NCBI GenBank assembly: GCA_041394885.1
Contig: JAWKHI010000057.1
Location: forward strand, 1-36,994
Length of the DNA stretch: 36,994 nucleotides
Direction of reading: 5' to 3'
Origin: DSOI01 sp041394885
Lineage (GTDB): Bacteria > Acidobacteriota > Terriglobia > Bryobacterales > Bryobacteraceae
Of this stretch, positions 30,790 to 36,994 are shown piece by piece; position 1 is the stretch's first letter, and each line of letters opens with the position of its first letter. Position numbers and translations under genes: made by a program. The notes under the pieces are model-generated. The model had not been told where the DNA came from and did no database searches. It was given only the letters and a program-made list of their open reading frames with translations.

Positions 30790-32436
30790 CTAAGGAACGC
30801 CGATGGTGCCCATCGGCTGCCAATCGGTGTTGTTCGCGGAGAGGTCTCGCGCGGCCGCAAAGACAATGCGTTCCCCCGAGAAGCTTCCGGTGAAGGTAAA
30901 CGCCAAGGTCAGGGTCAGATTGTTCCCGGCCATCGATACCGCGGATCCAGCCGCGTTGATCGAACATTGGCCGTTGCTGACCGAACCGGCTCCAGGGATG
31001 GGAATCGAGCCGGCAAATGGACCTCCGGCATCGCCGGCATCATTGACCAACACGAGCGTATTGGTGGAGACGATGTAGGCGATGTAGCAGGCATTGCGCC
31101 CATCGATTCCGTCGTTGATCAGGATGTTGATGATATTGAGGTCGGCGAAGCCGCTGGTGTCAGAGAACACCCCGGTGATGGTTACGGTATTCGTCATAGC
31201 GCGAGTAGGAGTGAGACTGACCACCGAAGTGCCATTGCCCGGAATGACGCCACCGGGAATGTTCCAAACGCCTTTCGCCCGCCATCCAGTATTGTTTCCA
31301 CCAATGTCTCGCGCGGCGAGGTAAAAGACACGGTTACCCGGAAAGCCCGCGGCGAAGCTAATATTCAATGCGAGGGTGAGTTGGTTTCCGGCCGTTGTGG
31401 CCGAAGATCCTACTGCGTTGATCGTACACTGGCTGTTGTTGATGCTGCCTGTTGTGGGTAAAGTGAGTGAACCCGCAAAGGGGCCACCGGCGTCGCCGGC
31501 GTCGTTTACGAGGAACAACGTGTTCGTCGAGCGGACAAAGGCCAGATAGCAGGCGTTGCGGCCGTCGATGGCGTTGTTGATCAGGACGTTCAGGACGTCG
31601 AGGTCGGCTGTGCCGTCGGCGTCGGTGAATTGAAGGGTGAAAATTTGGGACGAGCCGGAACCGGAGGAGGGGCTGGGTACTCCAACGTCAGGGATGGATA
31701 TGCTACCGCAGCCTCCGGAGATGCATTGCAGGTCGAGCCTATAGGTGACAGTCTGGTTGTTTCCGTTCTCAGAGATCATCACGTAGTGAAGGCCTGTTTT
31801 GGTGAGTGCCTGTGTGGTGCCGCTGAAAACGGAAGTAATAAGTGCGCCGTCCGGGTCGTAGAGGTTAATAACCGGAAACCCTGGTCCGGCTATCGTTGCC
31901 ACTAGCAAGCTGACGGATGTTCCCGCGGTTCCACTGAAGGCGAACATATCGAGGTCCCCCACAACGTTCAGCTCGTCCTCGAGTAGTACGCCATAGGCCA
32001 ACGTTCTTGATTTGGGCGAAGCGGGTGCTACTCTTTCCAGTGCAAGCGTGTAGCCGACAGTTTGGTTGTTCCCGTTCTCGACGATTTGAATCCGGAACGT
32101 TCCGCTTGCATCCAGGGTTCTCCTGAGCCCGCTAAACACTGAGCTTACAAGTTGCCCATTCGGCCTAAATAGATTGATGACCGGGAAGCCGGGACCCGCC
32201 GTTGTCGCGACGTGCAGTTCAACAACTTCACCGGCTTGTCCCGGGAAGGTGAAGATATCGGTGTCGCCAACAGGCGTCAATTCGCACTGGACGACATCGC
32301 CATAGGACATCGGAGTCTCGAGTGGCTCTGCCAGGCAGGTCTTCGCAGGCTCAGGGACGGCCAATGCAGGCACGGTCCAAAGGAGCGGGAGCGCTATCAC
32401 AATCGCACGAAACGGAACGGTAAGCCACTTTTTCAC
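30790..32436 (-). CDS. Secreted protein with two PPC domains and two 'DGRNACY' repeats
   Basis: A 548-residue protein. The GTG at 32436 is chosen because AAAGGA lies 7 bp upstream and a signal peptide follows (FRAIVIALPLLWTVPALA). Two bacterial pre-peptidase C-terminal-like (PPC) beta domains come first (VGDTDIFTFPGQAGEVVELH; VGDLDMFAFSGTAGTSVSLL), each with GPGFPVINL. Two further repeats share DGRNACYLAF/DGRNACYIAY, LVNDAGDAGGPFAGS and a Cys pair (SQC, GQC). Such repeats are common in Solibacter-like secreted proteins and likely form Ig-like modules. There is no catalytic domain, so it is probably an adhesin or surface/extracellular binding protein. GC is lower than in the surroundings. Confidence 0.82.
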   Translation of the reverse strand: MKKWLTVPFRAIVIALPLLWTVPALAVPEPAKTCLAEPLETPMSYGDVVQCELTPVGDTDIFTFPGQAGEVVELHVATTAGPGFPVINLFRPNGQLVSSVFSGLRRTLDASGTFRIQIVENGNNQTVGYTLALERVAPASPKSRTLAYGVLLEDELNVVGDLDMFAFSGTAGTSVSLLVATIAGPGFPVINLYDPDGALITSVFSGTTQALTKTGLHYVMISENGNNQTVTYRLDLQCISGGCGSISIPDVGVPSPSSGSGSSQIFTLQFTDADGTADLDVLNVLINNAIDGRNACYLAFVRSTNTLFLVNDAGDAGGPFAGSLTLPTTGSINNSQCTINAVGSSATTAGNQLTLALNISFAAGFPGNRVFYLAARDIGGNNTGWRAKGVWNIPGGVIPGNGTSVVSLTPTRAMTNTVTITGVFSDTSGFADLNIINILINDGIDGRNACYIAYIVSTNTLVLVNDAGDAGGPFAGSIPIPGAGSVSNGQCSINAAGSAVSMAGNNLTLTLAFTFTGSFSGERIVFAAARDLSANNTDWQPMGTIGVP

Positions 32437-32554
32437 AGCGCATTCCTTTCGAGTCTGCGTAACAGGCTGGTCAACGATCAACGACCGTTAGGCTACATTC
32501 ATCTGGGGCGGGTGTCAAGGCAAAGTAACCGAGTACAGTACTGGAGGGTTGGTC

Positions 32555-32639
32555 CTCGGCGACAGCGATCGGTCGCCGGGCTCGTGAATTCGGTTTGCTC
32601 GCGGAGCAAACCAGATCGAACCGCTTCCCGGCGCCGATC
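32555..32639. repeat. Nested inverted repeats in the gap between PPC and ABC genes
   Basis: A 9-bp perfect hairpin GGTTTGCTC/GAGCAAACC with a 3-nt loop (32592-32612) sits inside imperfect arms GATCGGTCGCCGG (32567-32579) and CCGGCGCCGATC (32628-32639). A further hairpin, CGGCGAC/GTCGCCG, spans 32557-32578. No U-tract is present. It could be a bidirectional mRNA-end structure or a small mobile-element-like palindrome. Confidence 0.6.
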
Positions 32640-32673
32640 GGCCGCTGTTGTGAAGCGCCGTGCTCGGAGTCCG

Positions 32674-34500
32674 TTACCGATACCCGGCCGCCTGCAACTC
32701 GAACAACTCGGCGTAGCGCCCGCCCCGCGCCACCAATTCTTGATGAGTGCCCTGTTCCTCGATGAGCCCACCGCCGAGGACGATGATCCGGTCCGCCATG
32801 CGCACGGTCGAAAAACGGTGCGAGATGAGCACCGCCATCTTGTCGCGCGTGAGGGCTGCCAGGTGCTGGAAGACTTCGTATTCGGCGCGCGCATCCAGGC
32901 TGGCGGTGGGCTCGTCAAGGATCACCAATTGGGAGTCCCGGACGTAAGCCCGGGCGAGCGCGATCTTCTGCCATTGGCCTTGCGACAGTTCGAGACCGCC
33001 CTCGAAACGGCGTCCGAGCATCTGCTCGAAGCCATCGGGCAGGCTGGTGACCACTTCATCGGCACGGCTCGAACGCGCCGCTGCCCGCATCCGGTTCAGG
33101 TCCTCGAGGCTTTCGACGCCCCCCAACCCGATGTTTTCCCGGACACGCATGTCGTACTTCATGAAGTCCTGAAAGATAACGGCAATCTCCCTGCGCAGCG
33201 AATCGGGATCGTAGTCGCGGAGATCGACGCCATCCAGCAGGATCACCCCCTCGGTGGGGTCATAGAGACGGGCGAGCAGTTTTACCAGCGAGGTCTTGCC
33301 GGCGCCATTCTCACCGATGAGCGCCAAGCGTTCGCCTGGGTGAAGAAGAAACGAAACTCCGTTGAGCACGGCTCTCGTTGACCCTGGATATTGAAACGAC
33401 ACGTTTCTGAATTCGAACCCTCCGGTGATCGGCCGCGGAGCCGGGATCGCACCGGATCGTTTCACGACCACGGGGCGCATCTGGAAGAAATCGTACAAAT
33501 CTGTCAAGTAAAGCGCTTGATCGGCGATCGAGCTGGCAGCCCCGAGCAGGCCCTCGAGCAACCCCCGGCTCTTGGCGAACGAGCCGGCCAGAAATGTCAG
33601 GTCACCGATCGAGATCGTTCCGGCTAAAGCCCTCTGAATGATCACGATGTAGGCAATATAGTAACCACTGGTTCCAATCAGGTTGAGCCCGGCACCCACG
33701 CCCGCCCGCCGCATGGCGAGGCGGCGGTTCTCGGCATAGAAGCGGTCCGCGAGGTTGCGATAGCGGTCGATGAGATAGGGTCCAAGGCCGAACAGCTTCA
33801 CCTCTTTTGCACTCTGCTGGGAAGCACCCAGCATTCGCACGTAATCCAGCTCTCTGCGCTCCGGGGTCATCCGGTAGAGTAACGAGTAGGCCAGGCCCGC
33901 AAAATGCGTCTCGCCGAGAAATACGGGCACAACCGCCACCGCCAGGAGGGCAAACAGCCATGGGGAGAACCAGATGATGCCGGCGGTGAGCGTGGCGAGG
34001 GTGATGGCGTCCTGGCCGAGTGTGGAAATCAACCCCAGTAGTCCGAGCCGGCCGGTGGTCTGGCGGCGTGCCCGCTCGAGTTTGTCGTAGAACTCGGGAT
34101 CCTCGAAGTGAAACAGGTCCAGTTGGGCGGCGTGCTCCATCAGGCGGATGCTGATTTCGTTAGTAAACTTATCAGCCAAAAGACTTTCCGCGAGAGCCGC
34201 AGCGCGTGTGAGCAGGTCATTTCCCACCGCCATCGCCAGTTCGAGGCTCACCAGCCACCACAGCCGGTCCGAGCCCGCGGCGGAGGAACGCAAGCCCACC
34301 ACTTCATCGAGGATCAGTTTTCCGGTCCACAACATCCCGAATGGAATCAATGACTTGATTCCCCTGGATATCAGGACCGCAGCCACCAGCGCGGGACTGG
34401 TCCGCAGGATCATGCCCAGCAGGGGCGGCAGGTTGCGGAGTGCGCGTAAACGTTCTCGCCAGCCGGCGGCGGGTGGCCGCTTTCTCATCGGCGGATGCAT
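32674..34500 (-). CDS. ABC transporter, fused membrane and ATPase domains
   Basis: About 608 residues in a half-transporter layout. The N-terminal membrane domain has about six helices (ALVAAVLISRGIKSLIPFGM, ALLAVAVVPVFLGETHFAGL, YYIAYIVIIQRAL). The ATPase domain carries Walker A (LIGENGAGKTSLVKLLARLY), Q-loop VIFQDFMKYDM, signature LELSQGQWQKIALARA, Walker B LVILDEPTASLD and the H-loop LISHRFSTVRMADRI. The signature is LSQGQ where most have LSGGQ, a tolerated variant. Exporter of unknown substrate (peptide, lipid or drug). Starts at 34500 or 34488 are possible; neither has a clear SD. Confidence 0.92.
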   Translation of the reverse strand: MHPPMRKRPPAAGWRERLRALRNLPPLLGMILRTSPALVAAVLISRGIKSLIPFGMLWTGKLILDEVVGLRSSAAGSDRLWWLVSLELAMAVGNDLLTRAAALAESLLADKFTNEISIRLMEHAAQLDLFHFEDPEFYDKLERARRQTTGRLGLLGLISTLGQDAITLATLTAGIIWFSPWLFALLAVAVVPVFLGETHFAGLAYSLLYRMTPERRELDYVRMLGASQQSAKEVKLFGLGPYLIDRYRNLADRFYAENRRLAMRRAGVGAGLNLIGTSGYYIAYIVIIQRALAGTISIGDLTFLAGSFAKSRGLLEGLLGAASSIADQALYLTDLYDFFQMRPVVVKRSGAIPAPRPITGGFEFRNVSFQYPGSTRAVLNGVSFLLHPGERLALIGENGAGKTSLVKLLARLYDPTEGVILLDGVDLRDYDPDSLRREIAVIFQDFMKYDMRVRENIGLGGVESLEDLNRMRAAARSSRADEVVTSLPDGFEQMLGRRFEGGLELSQGQWQKIALARAYVRDSQLVILDEPTASLDARAEYEVFQHLAALTRDKMAVLISHRFSTVRMADRIIVLGGGLIEEQGTHQELVARGGRYAELFELQAAGYR

Positions 34501-34529
34501 GCTGTAAAGCTTAGCGCTTCGGGAGGCAG

Positions 34530-34739
34530 GTGAGCAAAAACACGCCGGGAGGAGACCAGCCAAAGACCGCTCCCCCCCCGGTTGATGTTCATTGGGAGAA
34601 AGGAATCAACGGAAACGCAACCGTTGGAATCCTTGTGTTGATTTGGATATTAGGGCTTGGAGCAAACGAAGTCAAGAGAAAAAGCCCGCCGTACGGCTGG
34701 GGCCTCAAGCCACGACGGCTGAGATACTTACCGCCATGA
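34530..34739 (+). CDS. Possible small membrane protein in an AT-richer gap
   Basis: A 69-residue frame beginning with GTG (GGGAGG lies only 3 bp upstream). It has a polar N-terminus (SKNTPGGDQPKTAPPPVD), one hydrophobic stretch (NATVGILVLIWILGLGANEV) and a basic tail. Its TGA overlaps an ATG (34736) of a second short frame as ATGA. No family is recognised. The region 34501-34892 is less GC-rich than its surroundings and otherwise holds nothing I can support, so this may be a remnant or a real small gene. Confidence 0.25.
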   Translation: MSKNTPGGDQPKTAPPPVDVHWEKGINGNATVGILVLIWILGLGANEVKRKSPPYGWGLKPRRLRYLPP

Positions 34740-34892
34740 AACCTTTTTCCACACTGGGGGTACTGGAACTCTCAAATCGCCTTTCCGGACGGCGAGATTA
34801 TCTCCAACCAGTTGAAATTAAGAGGATTATGAAAACCGACCTTGAAACCGCGCAGAGGGAGGCCGGTCTGTACCGTACCGAGGCAAATGTTG

Positions 34893-35867
34893 CTATTTAT
34901 CCTTCAAATGGAGGGTCAGCGTCGTTTCCTCGTCGGTTTCCTTGCCCAGCATCCGCCGGATCGCGATCCGGATGCCTGCGAACCCGGCTCCTCCCAGCAC
35001 CGCGAATCCGATCAGTACGCCGATCAAAACGAAGATGGCGATGAGCAGGTCTCCAGCGTTCATTTCGGGTTTCAACGCACCTTCGTTCCAGATCACTGCC
35101 GCCTTGTAGTTCACCTTGGCCAGCAGTTTCTCCGCTTCGTCCGCACTGGCGGGATTGACAATCACCGCCACCAGCGGACCGGTTCGCTTGGCGACGGCGG
35201 CCTTCTGAAACTCCGCGGCTTTGTCGCGTGCGATTTGCGGCGTGGGGTACGAAAAAATCCCCAGCGCCAGCTCTCCCGCGGGCGTACGGAACCGTCCCAC
35301 CTGGGCCTCCGCGCCGAGCGAGAAGGCTGCCAGAGAAGGCGCGATGCCGGGATAGAACTTGGCGAGCGAAGCCGGGCCGGTGATGTAACGCTCCGATCCT
35401 GGCACCAGGCCATCCGCCGGGAGATACCCCGGAAGCGCGGGAAGGGCCGAGTGGTCCAACCGCGGCAGTTGCGCATAGAGCAGATCCAAGTCTTCCCGCG
35501 CGGGAACGAATCCATCCAGATCGAGCACGTAGTTGCCGCGGCGCAGGAACACCCGGGAGCCGGATTGCAGCGCGTTTTCTTCGAGCGTGGAGGGAGACGC
35601 CCCAACCGGCTTCAGCCATTGGAACACGGCGAGCGCGGCGGTGGAATCCTGCAGGCGGTAGCCGGTGGCGCGAAACGTGGGGTATACGGCGTGCTCGGCG
35701 GCGTCGAGCCCGTACTCCTGCCAGACGGCGGCGTCGGGTGGCTTCAAGACTTCGAGCGTGGTCCGTTTGTGGACGCCCCACTGCTCGGGCCAGATTCCGG
35801 CGACCAGAGAAGCTGCGCCGCAGACCATCAGCACCGCGGCTTTGAGCATCAACTGGCGCCGCAACAT
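34893..35867 (-). CDS. Membrane-anchored hypothetical protein (acidobacterial DUF6599-like)
   Basis: About 324 residues. An N-terminal hydrophobic segment (LMLKAAVLMVCGAASLVAGI) acts as signal or anchor. The extracytoplasmic part has YGLDAAEHAVYPTFRATGYR, FQWLKPVGASPSTL and GNYVLDLDGFVPAREDLDLL. A C-terminal membrane helix (LLIAIFVLIGVLIGFAVLGG) and a short basic tail follow. It resembles an acidobacterial family of unknown function (I recall DUF6599; not verified). The start is uncertain: ATG 35867 overlaps the secA end by 19 bp, while ATG 35849 overlaps its stop as TGATG. Either way it is coupled to secA. Confidence 0.75.
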   Translation of the reverse strand: MLRRQLMLKAAVLMVCGAASLVAGIWPEQWGVHKRTTLEVLKPPDAAVWQEYGLDAAEHAVYPTFRATGYRLQDSTAALAVFQWLKPVGASPSTLEENALQSGSRVFLRRGNYVLDLDGFVPAREDLDLLYAQLPRLDHSALPALPGYLPADGLVPGSERYITGPASLAKFYPGIAPSLAAFSLGAEAQVGRFRTPAGELALGIFSYPTPQIARDKAAEFQKAAVAKRTGPLVAVIVNPASADEAEKLLAKVNYKAAVIWNEGALKPEMNAGDLLIAIFVLIGVLIGFAVLGGAGFAGIRIAIRRMLGKETDEETTLTLHLKDK

Positions 35868-36994
35868 TTCTTGAACTTCTTTCCACTGCCGCACGGACAA
35901 GGGTCATTGCGGCCGACATCCTTGTTCTTGTTGAGCACTTGTTTGGTCGGATTGGCCGTCGTGGGGCCGACGAACTGGATGGCGTCCAGTTCCTTCTGCT
36001 TGCGCCGCTCGATGGTGCGGGTGAAGTCCTGGAAGCTCGACTGCGCCGATTGCCGCTGCTCGGCGGAAACCCCGACACCGACTGGACTCCGCGGTGCCCC
36101 GCCGTCGTCGGAGGGTTCACCCAGCCCGTCGTAATCTTCCCCTTCGTCCCAATCGTCATCGAAGGAAGGCGCCGCCTGGAGGAAGAACAGATTGCGGACA
36201 ATTTCGTCCTCGATGCGGTCGCGCATTGCCTCATAGAGGGTGAAGGATTCCTTCTTGTACTCGACCAACGGATCTTTCTGGCCGTAGCCGCGAAGGCCGA
36301 TACCTTCGCGCAGATGATCCATGGAAAGAAGATGGTCTTTCCACTGCGCGTCGATGACGTTGAGCATGACGATGCGCTCGGTCTCGCGCATCACCTCCGG
36401 ACCGACGATGTCTTCCTTCTCCTGATACCGCTTGGCAAGCTGGCCTTCCACGCTCTCCTGAATCTCGTCGCGGGTGAGCCCGGCGAAATCTTCGATCGGG
36501 GTCTTGACGCCGAACTGGGTGAGAACGTCGGTTTGGAGGCCGGGCAGATCCCATTGATCCGGCCGCGCTTCGGCCGGCAGATACGTGTCGAGGATGGAAC
36601 CGACGATGCCCCGAATGTAGACCATCACCTGTTCCTTATGGTCGCCGCCTTCGAGTAGCGCGCGGCGCATGGCGTAGACGGCCTTGCGCTGCTTGTTCAT
36701 CACGTCGTCGTACTCGAGCAGGTGTTTGCGAGCCGCGAAGTGCTGCGCCTCCACCGCCTTTTGCGCCGCCGCGATGCGTTTGGTGATCATCTTCGATTCG
36801 ATCGGCACGTCTTCTTCCATGCCGAGCTTGAGCATCAGGTTCTGCACCCGCTCGCCGCCGAAAATCCGCATCAGGTCGTCTTGGAGCGAGAGGTAGAAAC
36901 GGGAACTGCCTGGGTCGCCTTGGCGTCCGGCGCGGCCCCGCAACTGGTTGTCGATGCGGCGGGACTCATGGCGCTCCGTGCCGACGATATTCAG
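35849..36994 (-). CDS. secA: Preprotein translocase ATPase SecA, C-terminal part
   Basis: The frame is open to the window edge, so the N-terminal part lies beyond it. The visible 381 residues begin in the second ATPase domain (LNIVGTERHESRRIDNQLRG then RAGRQGDPGSSRFYLSLQDD), a near-perfect SecA signature. The helical scaffold and wing follow (YDDVMNKQRKAVYAMRRALL; HLLSMDHLREGIGLRGYGQK). An acidic linker (DDDWDEGEDYDGLGEPSDDG) leads to the zinc-binding SEC-C tail GRNDPCPCGSGKKFKKCCG, which binds SecB and phospholipid. SecA drives Sec-dependent export in the cytoplasm and at the membrane. Confidence 0.97.
   Translation of the reverse strand: MNIVGTERHESRRIDNQLRGRAGRQGDPGSSRFYLSLQDDLMRIFGGERVQNLMLKLGMEEDVPIESKMITKRIAAAQKAVEAQHFAARKHLLEYDDVMNKQRKAVYAMRRALLEGGDHKEQVMVYIRGIVGSILDTYLPAEARPDQWDLPGLQTDVLTQFGVKTPIEDFAGLTRDEIQESVEGQLAKRYQEKEDIVGPEVMRETERIVMLNVIDAQWKDHLLSMDHLREGIGLRGYGQKDPLVEYKKESFTLYEAMRDRIEDEIVRNLFFLQAAPSFDDDWDEGEDYDGLGEPSDDGGAPRSPVGVGVSAEQRQSAQSSFQDFTRTIERRKQKELDAIQFVGPTTANPTKQVLNKNKDVGRNDPCPCGSGKKFKKCCGAS

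Noticed and set aside
34842..36134. 430-aa plus-strand frame
   Set aside because: Antisense to secA and the anchored hypothetical gene, both strongly supported.

Overview
The window is GC-rich bacterial chromosome, most likely Acidobacteriota of the Solibacter/Bryobacter type. This rests on several families seen together: an Oar-like TonB-dependent receptor with a carboxypeptidase-regulatory N-terminal domain, an acidobacterial-style ECF sigma factor, Tat-exported Gfo/Idh and RidA proteins, and a secreted protein with PPC domains and paired 'DGRNACY' repeats. The lineage is inferred from family content by eye, not from a marker-gene phylogeny.

Positions 1-21620 form one long rightward block, mostly a non-flagellar type III secretion system (T3SS). 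It opens with the C-terminal part of a kinase-like/FGE-like membrane protein and a FliA-type sigma factor. Then come sctI, sctJ, a small gene in the sctK position, sctL, sctN, sctO, sctP, sctQ, a FliO-like gene, sctR, sctS, sctT, a LysM protein, sctU and sctV. Many of these genes overlap by 4 bp (ATGA or GTGA). Between sctU and sctV lie three tandem cassettes, each a putative exported protein followed by a SycD-like TPR chaperone. The exported proteins share a C-terminal helical module that resembles needle (SctF) subunits. After sctV comes a small helical protein, a short protein with the same C-terminal signature, and a TPR protein, echoing yscE-yscF-yscG. A small unknown gene and an FHA protein with a C-terminal membrane anchor (like a SctD without its periplasmic part) end the block.

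Unusual points in the T3SS are an FHA domain inside SctQ, a FliO homologue in an injectisome-type locus, a Pro/Ala/Gln-rich insert in SctR, triplicated substrate/chaperone cassettes with a double frame interruption in the first, and no recognisable secretin or full-length SctD in the window. The order sctQ-fliO-R-S-T-U-V follows flagellar synteny. The set looks like a deep-branching injectisome.

Positions 21699-26210 hold the ECF sigma factor, a 369-bp intergenic region with a Fur-box-like palindrome, and the TonB-dependent receptor, closed by a strong terminator. Positions 26278-28625 (minus strand) carry RidA-like, NAD-dependent epimerase and LolA-fold-like genes. Positions 28650-30626 (plus) carry a Gfo/Idh oxidoreductase, a DinB-like protein and a small Cys-rich exported protein. 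Positions 30790-36994 (minus) carry a PPC-repeat secreted protein, an ABC exporter, a membrane-anchored hypothetical protein and the 3' end of secA, which runs off the window.
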